This document shows positions 9,217-17,029 of a DNA stretch of 64,000 nucleotides, in pieces. Position 1 is the first letter of the stretch; each line of letters opens with the position of its first letter. The stretch covers positions 310,001-374,000 of the forward strand of contig NZ_SLVP01000005.1 of the NCBI RefSeq assembly GCF_004345425.1, given 5' to 3'. A program made the translations under genes and the position numbers. Below the pieces are notes generated by a model. That model did no database searches. It saw only the letters and a program-made list of their open reading frames with translations, and was not told the DNA's origin. This DNA is from Paenibacillus sp. BK033 (lineage in GTDB: Bacteria; Bacillota; Bacilli; Paenibacillales; Paenibacillaceae).

Positions 9217-9603
9217 ATGGTTGAAGTCTATATGGATGGTGCAAGCGCGGGAAATCCGGGACCAAGCGGCGCCGGTATTTTTATCAAGCATAACGGGGAA
9301 GTGGAGCGCTACTCCATTCCGTTAGGGGTAATGGACAATCACGAAGCGGAGTTCCGGACCTTTATCCTCGCACTGGAGTTATGCATCCGCAAGAAATATA
9401 AAACCGTGTCCTTCCGGACGGATTCCCAATTCGTGAACCGGGCTGTCGAGATCGAGTTTGTGAAAAACAAGAAATTCGCGCCGCTGCTTCAAGAAGCGCT
9501 TCGGCTGACGAAGCAATTCGAGCTGTTTTTTATGATGTGGATCCCCAGCTCCGAGAACAAATCGGCCGACCAGCTGTCGCGGGCCGCTATTCGCGGCAAC
9601 TAA
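9217..9603 (+). CDS. RNase HI-like protein
   Basis: This 128-residue protein has the RNase H fold. MDGASAGNPGPSGAG supplies Asp7, NHEAEF supplies Glu45, FRTDSQ supplies Asp69 and NKSADQLSR supplies Asp118, so the acidic active site is complete. Such short stand-alone proteins, often annotated as reverse-transcriptase-like, cut the RNA strand of RNA-DNA hybrids. No reverse transcriptase is present here. The ATG at 9217 starts the conserved VEVYMDG strand; an upstream extension in the same frame is not conserved-looking. The stop overlaps that of the convergent AraC gene by 4 bases. Confidence 0.87.
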   Translation: MVEVYMDGASAGNPGPSGAGIFIKHNGEVERYSIPLGVMDNHEAEFRTFILALELCIRKKYKTVSFRTDSQFVNRAVEIEFVKNKKFAPLLQEALRLTKQFELFFMMWIPSSENKSADQLSRAAIRGN

Positions 9604-10469
9604 TCAGCCGCCTTGGCGTTTTGCCGGTATAACGTAGGGGCCATGCCCGTCTTTTGCTTGAAAAGATTCGAGAAATACTGAGGGTCGTCGTAACCAAGGT
9701 AAACGGCGATTTCGTGAACGGGCAGCTCCGTGTCATGAAGCATCATTCTCGCAATGTCCAGCTTGCGTGTGAGTACGTATTGGTAAACGGTGCTGCCGGT
9801 ATGCTGTTTAAAGATACGGTTCAGCTGCTTGAAGGATAATCCCATTTGACGGGCGAATTCCCCCGATTGGAAGGTTTCGCCGACAAGCCGATCCAGATAA
9901 AGCTTCATTCGTCCAAGAATGGGCGAGGTTATTTCGGCCTTATGCTTTACGGCTTTCTGGAGAGCAATTAATATTTCCGTACAGCTAAGAATCACCGCCG
10001 TTTGCGCGTCAGTGCCATTTTCGGTTTTACGCTTTGCAGCAGAAAAGCCTTTCAAGAACAAAGCTTCGATGTCAACGCTTGGAATATACGGGGTATGAAG
10101 TAAATGGAAGGCTTCGAGGAGCGGCAGGCTATTGCCGTGAAGATTGAACCAGTAATACGTCCATGGATCGCTTGAATCCGACAACGCCGTTACTTCATGC
10201 CTGCCGTCTTTCCTTAAAATAAAGGCATCGCCTCTGCCGAGGCGGTGCTTTTCCGCGTTAACCTGGATTTCGCCATGTCCGTTTATCACATATCCGAGTA
10301 CAGTGATATCTGCTTTTTGACGGATATTCTTGTAGGTTGGCGCGCAAATACTCACTCCGATCATTGGAACATATACCGACAGCTCGGGAGAATAAGGCAG
10401 CGCATGAATCATGCCCTGCTTATGCTGCGCCCGGTTCCCATCCTCTTTAGTGATGTCCATTTTCCTCAC
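9600..10469 (-). CDS. AraC-family transcriptional regulator
   Basis: This 289-residue protein has an N-terminal cupin-like sensing domain (about 30-160) and a C-terminal double helix-turn-helix of the AraC/XylS type (about 185-285). The latter ends with the family signature around IAVYLGYDDPQYFSNLFKQ. The GTG at 10469 has AAGGAAGG 4 bases upstream; an ATG nine bases in is an alternative. It is divergent from a GH51 arabinofuranosidase, and AraC proteins often activate a neighbouring sugar-utilisation gene, so it is the likely regulator. The sugar effector is an inference. Confidence 0.88.
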   Translation of the reverse strand: MRKMDITKEDGNRAQHKQGMIHALPYSPELSVYVPMIGVSICAPTYKNIRQKADITVLGYVINGHGEIQVNAEKHRLGRGDAFILRKDGRHEVTALSDSSDPWTYYWFNLHGNSLPLLEAFHLLHTPYIPSVDIEALFLKGFSAAKRKTENGTDAQTAVILSCTEILIALQKAVKHKAEITSPILGRMKLYLDRLVGETFQSGEFARQMGLSFKQLNRIFKQHTGSTVYQYVLTRKLDIARMMLHDTELPVHEIAVYLGYDDPQYFSNLFKQKTGMAPTLYRQNAKAAD

Positions 10470-10589
10470 GTAACCTTCCTTTTCCTCTATGTTCTTTCGC
10501 TTACGAAAACACTATCATGGATATGAAATCTAGTCCATCTCTGCCATGGAAGATGAGGCGGAAGTTTGACAGACGAGGGAGAGAATCGC

Positions 10590-12599
10590 ATGAACCAGAA
10601 GGCAAGCATTACCGTTAACACCGAAGCACCTTCCAAGCACCGCTTGAATCCTTATATTTTCGGCCATTTCGTTGAGGACATCCGCGATCATATGGATGCC
10701 ATGCTAGCCTTTACGCTAAGAGACATGGATTTTGAGGACGAAGCCGACACGCGTGGCGTATCCTCCGGCTGGTATGCCGTAACCAACGGCAAAAATACGG
10801 AATATGCGCTGGAGCCTGCGGCACCGAGGCATTCCGGCCATAGCCAGCGTATTCGGATTTACAGCGCGGACCGCTGCTACGGCGGAATTGGACAACAGAT
10901 TAGTGTCGAGGGCGGTCTTGCTTATCGCGTGAGTATCATAGCGCGTGCCGCTATGGATCTCCGGGCTGCTGTTTGCGAGATTGCCGACCGAGCGTCCGGC
11001 GAGGTGCTGAGCCATACTGAAGTTGAGCTGCGGGGACATAAGTGGAACGAATATCAGATTGAGCTGACGCCTGAACGTTCCTGCGAGAACGCGGAATTCC
11101 GGATTCTGCTTTCTTCGGAGCAAGAAACCTGGCGTGACGGCATGGGATCGGGCATGCTGTGGCTTGACCATGTGTCGATGCTTCCTTCCGACAGCATGGG
11201 CTACGTGAAACGGGAAGTAGTAGAGCTGACCAAGCTGTTGAAGCCGGGGATGATGCGTCTGGCGGGTAATTACATCAGCGCGTATCATTTTGAGGACGCG
11301 ATTGGTCCCGTGCTGGAGCGGCCCAACATGGTTAATGAGGCCTGGGGCGGCTGGACGAACAAATATTTCGGCACCGATGAATTTCTGGCGTTCTGCCGGG
11401 ATACCGAGACGGAGCCTTTAATTTGCGTTAATGCGGGAACGGGTTCGCCGGAAGAGGCAGCCGCATGGCTGGAATATTGCAACGGCAGCGTGGATTCGGA
11501 ATACGGCGCTTTGCGGGCCCGTAATGGCCATCCGAAGCCTTATGGCGTCAAGTATTGGGAAATCGGGAACGAAATTTACGGACCATGGCAGCATGGCCAT
11601 TGCACGGCGGAGCAATTCGCGCACCGGTATAACCGTTTTGCGGATGCGATGAAAGCGGTGGATCCGGATATCGTGCTTCTCGCATGCGGCGATTGCGATC
11701 CCGAATGGAACCGCACGTTGCTTGGTATCTCGGCGGGCAAAATGGACATGTTGACGCTGCATATTTATCACGGCTTCGGCACGGTGGGAATTACCCCTGA
11801 TACGCCGAAAGAAGAACGGTACCCGGCAGTCATGTCGTTTCCTGAGGTAAGCCGTGCCGCAATCCGCAAGGCTGAAGAGATCATTTCGGGCAATCCGGCT
11901 TACTCGCATGTGAAGCTCGCGATCACGGAGTACAACACGATGTATTATCCCAATACGATCCGCGAAGGGCGCCCGATGGAGCATACGCTGGAGGCTGCGG
12001 TAGCCAATGCCGCAAACCTCAACGAATTTATCCGTCAATCCCATCTGATCGAAATTGGCAGCTACTCCGACCTGGTCAACGGTTGGCTTGGCGGATGCAT
12101 TCGGGTTGGGGATGGTTACGCGGATCAGTACAGGGGGAAAGAAACGGGCTGGAGCGGCCGCAGCGGAGTAGTGTACGGCACTCCAACGTTCCATGTGATG
12201 AAGGCTTACGCGAATCGCGATATTTCCCGCATACTGCCAACGGAAACAGACAGTCCTAGCTTTGATTGGCTATCGGGCTCAAAGCGGTTTGGTCTCGAGC
12301 CGGGAGCTTTGCCGGCGCTTGACGCAACGGCCGCGCTTGACGAATCAGGACATGTATTGACCTTGTTCGTCGTTAACCGCGGACTTGCAGAGGTTGAGGC
12401 GGAGCTGGCTATCGGTTCCTTTGCGCACTCGGGAGTAGCGGCGGTATGGGAGCTGTCCGGAGACGATTACGAGTTAATCAACGATGTCTTTCAGCCGGAT
12501 GCGGTAACCGCAGTGGAGTTCCTTCTAAAGTTCCATGATGGCAAGCCGCTGATGACTTTGAAGCCTCATTCGGTGTACGTCTTAGAAGTACGCAGATAA
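10590..12599 (+). CDS. Alpha-L-arabinofuranosidase (GH51)
   Basis: This 669-residue enzyme would release arabinose from arabinan or arabinoxylan oligosaccharides. GH51 clan-A landmarks are clear: the acid/base Glu328 in YWEIGNE and the nucleophile Glu447 in LAITEYN. A roughly 200-residue carbohydrate-binding-like beta domain precedes the barrel, which explains the length above the usual 500 residues. A C-terminal beta domain closes the protein. There is no signal peptide, so it probably acts in the cytosol on imported oligosaccharides. The ATG at 10590 follows GAGGGAGAG with good spacing; a TTG at 10566 in the same frame is rejected. A strong terminator follows. Confidence 0.92.
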   Translation: MNQKASITVNTEAPSKHRLNPYIFGHFVEDIRDHMDAMLAFTLRDMDFEDEADTRGVSSGWYAVTNGKNTEYALEPAAPRHSGHSQRIRIYSADRCYGGIGQQISVEGGLAYRVSIIARAAMDLRAAVCEIADRASGEVLSHTEVELRGHKWNEYQIELTPERSCENAEFRILLSSEQETWRDGMGSGMLWLDHVSMLPSDSMGYVKREVVELTKLLKPGMMRLAGNYISAYHFEDAIGPVLERPNMVNEAWGGWTNKYFGTDEFLAFCRDTETEPLICVNAGTGSPEEAAAWLEYCNGSVDSEYGALRARNGHPKPYGVKYWEIGNEIYGPWQHGHCTAEQFAHRYNRFADAMKAVDPDIVLLACGDCDPEWNRTLLGISAGKMDMLTLHIYHGFGTVGITPDTPKEERYPAVMSFPEVSRAAIRKAEEIISGNPAYSHVKLAITEYNTMYYPNTIREGRPMEHTLEAAVANAANLNEFIRQSHLIEIGSYSDLVNGWLGGCIRVGDGYADQYRGKETGWSGRSGVVYGTPTFHVMKAYANRDISRILPTETDSPSFDWLSGSKRFGLEPGALPALDATAALDESGHVLTLFVVNRGLAEVEAELAIGSFAHSGVAAVWELSGDDYELINDVFQPDAVTAVEFLLKFHDGKPLMTLKPHSVYVLEVRR

Positions 12600-12613
12600 A
12601 TAACGATTAAAGG

Positions 12614-12648
12614 GAAGAACCTCCGGTAAGCCGGGGGTTCTTCGTTTT
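12614..12648 (+). terminator. Intrinsic terminator of the GH51 gene
   Basis: A 13-bp stem (12614-12626 with 12631-12643, one G-U pair) and 4-base loop are followed by GTTTT, 14 bases after the stop codon. Confidence 0.75.
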
Positions 12649-12764
12649 AGAGAGGAACCCCAGCGTTTATGTATAGATTTCTCTAGGCATCCATTTCAAA
12701 TACACACGTTGGACACAAGAACCTCCTATACTTCAACTTGTAGAACAAACGGAGGTGCAAAAGA

Positions 12765-12791
12765 ATGATAAGAATGCCGAATTTCGGGTAA
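12765..12791 (+). CDS. Possible 8-codon leader peptide
   Basis: An ideal GGAGGTG (12751-12757) lies 7 bases before an ATG that opens an eight-codon frame, MIRMPNFG, and stop. It sits about 75 bases ahead of a response-regulator gene. It may be a leader peptide or the leftover start of a lost gene. No function is claimed, and translation is unproven. Confidence 0.3.
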   Translation: MIRMPNFG

Positions 12792-12867
12792 ACCTGTGAT
12801 AGCATAGGAAATACGATTGCGGTTCCGTACGAGAATGGAACCTATGCCGGAAAGAGGCGGGATCTAA

Positions 12868-13548
12868 ATGAAACGTAGCATTTTATTAGTGGAAGACGAT
12901 ACGCTTATGCGGGAGTTTATAACGGATTATTTCAAAAAAGAGCGATGGGATGTCCACGAGGCGGAGAACGGAAGGGTTGCGCTTGAGTTGTTCGAGCGAG
13001 TCTCCGTCGACCTGGTTGTGCTGGATATTATGATGCCGGAGATGGATGGCTGGTCCGTATGCAGACGGATCCGCGAGAAATCGGATGTACCTATAATTAT
13101 GATCACGGCAAGGGCCGAGGACGAAGATCAATTGATGGGGTTCGAGCTGGGAGCCGACGAATACGTAACGAAGCCGCTAAGCCCAAGGGTGCTGGTCGCC
13201 CGGGCAAACGCCTTAATGAAGAGAACGGAAAGAACGGTGGGGCGGGAGGCAGAGCTTCTTCAGTACGGGAAATTGTCGGTGAACCGGGAGGCCCATACGG
13301 TTACGTTGGCGGGTCAGCTCATTAACTTGTCGCCCAAGGAATACGATCTGCTGCTGTTCCTGATCAAGCACGACGGCAAGGTATTGTCCCGCGAATATAT
13401 TCTGAATGCCGTATGGGGATACGAGTACCTTGGCGATTTGCGGACCGTGGATACTCACGTCAAGAAATTAAGAGCCAAGCTCGGGGACGCCGGCAAGCTG
13501 ATCGCGACCGTGATACGATCCGGTTACAGGTTTGAATCGGAAGCATGA
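12868..13548 (+). CDS. OmpR-family response regulator
   Basis: The receiver domain (about 1-115) has the acidic pocket EDD at residues 9-11, the phospho-acceptor Asp53 in VVLDIMMPEMDGW, and a Lys in YVTKPLSP. A winged-helix DNA-binding domain (about 130-224) has the OmpR/PhoB hallmarks LSPKEYDLL and VDTHVKKLR. At 226 residues it is typical. It overlaps the downstream histidine kinase by 4 bases, so the two form a two-component pair. It probably controls this operon, including the lipoprotein gene behind it. Confidence 0.93.
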   Translation: MKRSILLVEDDTLMREFITDYFKKERWDVHEAENGRVALELFERVSVDLVVLDIMMPEMDGWSVCRRIREKSDVPIIMITARAEDEDQLMGFELGADEYVTKPLSPRVLVARANALMKRTERTVGREAELLQYGKLSVNREAHTVTLAGQLINLSPKEYDLLLFLIKHDGKVLSREYILNAVWGYEYLGDLRTVDTHVKKLRAKLGDAGKLIATVIRSGYRFESEA

Positions 13549-15308
13549 GAAGACATGGCGTCGTACTCAAGCTGTTCGTCATCACGTCTGCTTTGATCTT
13601 GTTTATTTTTACGCTGGTGATGTTGGCCGAAGGGTTGTTCTTTGAACGGTTTTACCGGATGTCCCGGATTCATCAGCTGGAATCGTCCATTAACGGGTTT
13701 AGCAAACAGTATAACGAGGTAAAGGGGAATGAGCGGGAGCTTTCCAGCCTGCTCGGGACGTTCATGAACCGGAATGATACCAGCTCCGCCATACTGAATA
13801 AGAGCTTTAACAAGGCTAACCTCAATCCGTATTACGTAAAGCTTCAGTCAGGCAATAAGATGATTACCGTTCCGATCCCAACGGCGGGTGCAACGATCAA
13901 TACCATCCCGCGAGGAGTATCGCTAGGAAATAACATGATTGTGGACGGCATTTTTATGGACGAGAAGGATACGGTGCTTCACCCGATTAACTTCTGGTCC
14001 GATAATGCCGCACCGCTGGACGAAGGGTTGGTACGGGTCGAGGGAAAGGTTGCCGAATTTCTGCTGCCGGAGCAGCGGTCGTTCAACCCGCTTTACCAGG
14101 ATGCCCTTGTTGACGAAGCCTTGCAGGATTGGACGGCATCGGCGGAGTCGCGCTTGTCCCGCTTGCACGCGGGACAGACGGTACGGAGCGAATGGAAGGA
14201 TCCATGGAGCGGAGTAGAGTACGCCGTACTGGTGAAATCCCTTACCGGTGACGAAGAGGATGAGCATTATATGTTCGTCATGGCTTCGCTCCAGCCGGTA
14301 GGAGAAGCGGTTGGTATTTTGAAAAAATACGTCATTTATTTGGCGCCGGTTATTCTTGCTCTCGTCCTTGCTTTATCGCTAATCTATTCGAGAATTGTAT
14401 CGCGTCCGCTGCTGACTCTGAATCGCTCGGCCGCGCGCTTAGCCAAGCTTGATTTCGCCGAACATCCGGAGATTCGTTCCAAGGACGAATTCGGGGAGTT
14501 GTCGAGGAATTTGAACGCTTTATCCCAAAACCTGGACTCGGCGCTTAGTGAGCTCAAGCTTGCCAACGAGCAGCTGCAGGAGGACATGAGAGAGAAGCAG
14601 AGGTCCGAGCAGCTGCGCAAAGAACTGGTGGCGAATATATCGCACGAGCTCAAAACTCCGCTTGGCATTGTAAAAGGGTTTGCGGAGGGGCTGCAAGACG
14701 GGGTTGCTGATGACAAAAGAGAACGTTACCTCGCCTTGATCGTGAACGAGACGGACCGGATGAACGCTCTTATTATGGATATGCTGGAGCTGTCCAAATT
14801 CGAGGTGAAGGCCGTCAAGCTGAATATCGACCGGTTCTCCCTGACCAATCTGGTTAGAGAGGTTGCAAGCTCCTTCACCCAGCAGCTGGAGAGCAAGCAG
14901 CTGCGGTTAAGAGTTCGGCAGGACGGAGAACGGGAGCTGTTCGTTAATGCGGACCGTAGACGTATCGAGCAGGTGCTGCTCAATCTGCTCAGCAATGCGA
15001 TTCGGCACGCCGTAGAGGACAGCGCGATCGTTATTGAAATGGAAAGGGCAGAAGGAGAAGCGATAAAAACCGTCGTGGAGAATATCGGTCCTTCTATTGC
15101 AGAGGAAGACTTGAGCCGAATTTGGGATCAGTTCTACAGAGTAGAACGTTCCCGTGATCGCAAATCCGGCGGAACCGGCTTAGGGCTTGCTATTGTCAAA
15201 CATATTTTGGAGCTGCACGGCAGTCAATACGATGCGGTTAATACCGGAAACGGCGCAGCTTTTTCATTCACTTTACAAGAAAACAAAGGAGAGATTCATG
15301 ATGAATAA
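13545..15308 (+). CDS. Sensor histidine kinase
   Basis: This 587-residue kinase has two membrane segments (about 10-32 and 262-285) enclosing a 230-residue extracytoplasmic sensor of no recognised family. A HAMP domain (about 285-340), a coiled-coil segment, the HisKA dimerisation helix with phospho-acceptor His367 in NISHELKTPLG, and an HATPase domain with N, G1 and G2 boxes (GGTGLGLAIV) follow. The gene overlaps the regulator upstream by 4 bases and the lipoprotein gene downstream by 11 bases. The tight packing suggests the lipoprotein is part of the same signalling unit. The signal is unknown. Confidence 0.93.
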   Translation: MRRHGVVLKLFVITSALILFIFTLVMLAEGLFFERFYRMSRIHQLESSINGFSKQYNEVKGNERELSSLLGTFMNRNDTSSAILNKSFNKANLNPYYVKLQSGNKMITVPIPTAGATINTIPRGVSLGNNMIVDGIFMDEKDTVLHPINFWSDNAAPLDEGLVRVEGKVAEFLLPEQRSFNPLYQDALVDEALQDWTASAESRLSRLHAGQTVRSEWKDPWSGVEYAVLVKSLTGDEEDEHYMFVMASLQPVGEAVGILKKYVIYLAPVILALVLALSLIYSRIVSRPLLTLNRSAARLAKLDFAEHPEIRSKDEFGELSRNLNALSQNLDSALSELKLANEQLQEDMREKQRSEQLRKELVANISHELKTPLGIVKGFAEGLQDGVADDKRERYLALIVNETDRMNALIMDMLELSKFEVKAVKLNIDRFSLTNLVREVASSFTQQLESKQLRLRVRQDGERELFVNADRRRIEQVLLNLLSNAIRHAVEDSAIVIEMERAEGEAIKTVVENIGPSIAEEDLSRIWDQFYRVERSRDRKSGGTGLGLAIVKHILELHGSQYDAVNTGNGAAFSFTLQENKGEIHDE

Positions 15309-15921
15309 AAAATCCGTAGGCTTACTGGCAGCATCGTTAGCCATTCTGGTCGTTATGAGCGCATGCGGCAACAAAGCGGACACGGGAAATGCGAATACGA
15401 CAAACGAAGGGACCGTAACGGAAGCGCCATCCAATTCGCCTGACAACAATGCCGGAAATGCGGAAGAATCCATGGCGCCTGGCAATACCGCATCGTCTGA
15501 GCCTGCCGGGGAATCCACCGCGCCTGAGAGCTCGACACCCGAGAATGCAGCTCCGGACGCTACGAAGTCGTCTAACGCAGCCGGCGAAAACGCGAATGAA
15601 GAGATCTTGATTATCATCGATCAGACCGAAAAACCGATCGAAGGCAACAGCTTTGATTTTTCGGTCAACAAACGCCCGGAAGGCTACATGCTGTCCAAAA
15701 TGGAATGGAAATCGGGCAAAACCAGCATCGTCAACACGACGCAAGAAGCGATTGAGCATGGCGGCAATGGCGAAGACGGATTCTATATCAGCGGAAACGG
15801 ACAATTTATGGGCTTCTTCTACCCGGACGACTTGAAGGGCCAGAAAGGCGATGTCACTTTCACTTTCGTAAATGATGCCGGCAAAGAGCTTACTTGGAAA
15901 AAGACGATTACGTTGAAATAA
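15298..15921 (+). CDS. Lipoprotein with a disordered linker, linked to a two-component system
   Basis: The signal peptide ends in the lipobox VMSAC, so the protein should be anchored to the outer face of the membrane. About 90 residues of low-complexity sequence rich in Asn, Ser, Ala, Glu and Pro follow. A compact C-terminal domain of about 110 residues, rich in beta strands (from ILIIIDQTEK to the end), completes it. No known family was recognised. AAAGGAGAG lies 5 bases before the ATG at 15298 and 8 before a second ATG at 15301, so either may be used. The start lies inside the kinase gene, so it is probably co-translated. It may be a sensor partner or a target of the system. Confidence 0.8.
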   Translation: MMNKKSVGLLAASLAILVVMSACGNKADTGNANTTNEGTVTEAPSNSPDNNAGNAEESMAPGNTASSEPAGESTAPESSTPENAAPDATKSSNAAGENANEEILIIIDQTEKPIEGNSFDFSVNKRPEGYMLSKMEWKSGKTSIVNTTQEAIEHGGNGEDGFYISGNGQFMGFFYPDDLKGQKGDVTFTFVNDAGKELTWKKTITLK

Positions 15922-15932
15922 TCAATAAAAAC

Positions 15933-15971
15933 AACACGAAAGCCGCGAGAATTCCTCGCGGCTTTCGTGTT
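15933..15971. terminator. Strong hairpin after the lipoprotein gene
   Basis: A perfect 17-bp stem (15933-15949 with 15955-15971) and 5-base loop follow the stop codon by 11 bases. The T-rich side lies on the minus strand, so it may also stop antisense transcription. Confidence 0.7.
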
Positions 15972-16178
15972 GCGATACTAGATATATCTCATTTTCGGAA
16001 AGGAAAGCATTACTGTCGTTGAATTCAAGTTGACACGACACCGTTTGGTGTCTTATCATTAGGCATAAGTAAAAAGTTACCTTACATTCTATTGTAACGA
16101 AATGAATGGAGCAGCCGCAACCCATGGATCCAAACGCCAAATATCTTTTTAGGAAGTCGAACTCTAGGAGGGGGTGTT

Positions 16179-16508
16179 GTGAACGATAATCATCCGTCAC
16201 GGGATGTCTTTGACGCGATCGCGGATCCAACCAGGCGCCGGTTAATTCAGCTATTGTCCGAGACAGCCGAAGTCCCGCTTCACGAGTTAACCTCGCAATT
16301 CGATATGGGGCGCACGGCCGTTTCCAAGCATTTGACGATTCTGAAAGAAGCGGGACTGGTAACGGACCGGAAGGTCGGCAGAGAAACGCGTTTTCGGCTT
16401 AATGCCGCCCCACTGAAGGAAATTCAGGATTGGGTTTCTTACTACAGGAAATTCTGGACGGTTAATATGCTGCGTTTGCAGCAACTATTGGAGGAGGAAG
16501 AAGAATGA
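16179..16508 (+). CDS. ArsR-family winged-helix regulator
   Basis: This 109-residue protein is a winged-helix repressor of the ArsR type without the metal-binding Cys box. The core runs from FDAIADPTRRRLIQLL to the recognition helix around GRTAVSKHLTILKEAGL. It resembles the SdpR-like subgroup that is paired with AHSA1 proteins. The GTG at 16179 follows AGGAGGGGG. The next gene overlaps by 4 bases (ATGA), which shows translational coupling. It probably represses this two-gene operon. Confidence 0.9.
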   Translation: MNDNHPSRDVFDAIADPTRRRLIQLLSETAEVPLHELTSQFDMGRTAVSKHLTILKEAGLVTDRKVGRETRFRLNAAPLKEIQDWVSYYRKFWTVNMLRLQQLLEEEEE

Positions 16509-16906
16509 GTTTGAAATTAGAGCTGGATTTTCAGTACAATACTTCGGTAGAGAAGGCTTGGGCTGCGTTAACCACTTCCGAAATGCTTGCCAAATGGGTG
16601 CTCCCGAACGATTTCAAACCGGAGGTTGGACACAAGTTTCAGTTCCGGGCCGAGCCTAACCAATATTGGGACGGCGTTATTGACGGCGAAGTGCTTGCCG
16701 TGGACGAAGCAAACCGCTTGTTATCCTATTCTTGGGCGGTTGGTCCGGAGAAGCATACGGTTACCTGGACGGTGCAGGAGTTGGGAGAGGGCAAGGTTAA
16801 TCTTCACCTTGAACAAACCGGCTTCTCGAACGTACAAGGGCTGGAAGGCGCAAGATACGGCTGGACGAACTGGCACAACGAGCTTGCCAAGCTGCTGGCG
16901 CAATAA
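16505..16906 (+). CDS. SRPBCC/AHSA1-family protein
   Basis: This 133-residue protein has the START-like SRPBCC fold of the Aha1 C-terminal domain type. It opens with the family's LDFQYNTSVEKAWAAL strand and ends in the long C-terminal helix (YGWTNWHNELAKLLA). The fold has a deep hydrophobic pocket, and the ligand and role in bacteria are mostly unknown. It is coupled to the ArsR gene ahead of it, a common pair in Bacillota. Confidence 0.88.
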   Translation: MSLKLELDFQYNTSVEKAWAALTTSEMLAKWVLPNDFKPEVGHKFQFRAEPNQYWDGVIDGEVLAVDEANRLLSYSWAVGPEKHTVTWTVQELGEGKVNLHLEQTGFSNVQGLEGARYGWTNWHNELAKLLAQ

Positions 16907-16938
16907 TCGCATAAACGAGCCTGCAAGGGCTCGAAACC

Positions 16939-16976
16939 ACATAAACCGGTTGCAATCAGTTGCAACCGGTTTATGT
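16939..16976. repeat. Perfect 17-bp inverted repeat
   Basis: Arms 16939-16955 and 16960-16976 pair perfectly around a TCAG loop. It lies after the AHSA1 gene and before the UvrA-like gene. There is no T-tract, so it may be a factor-assisted terminator or an RNA-stability element. Confidence 0.7.
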
Positions 16977-17029
16977 CTGGTTCGTACAATTGGAAGGATA
17001 TTAAACTACGACCCGAAAGGATGTAAGAA

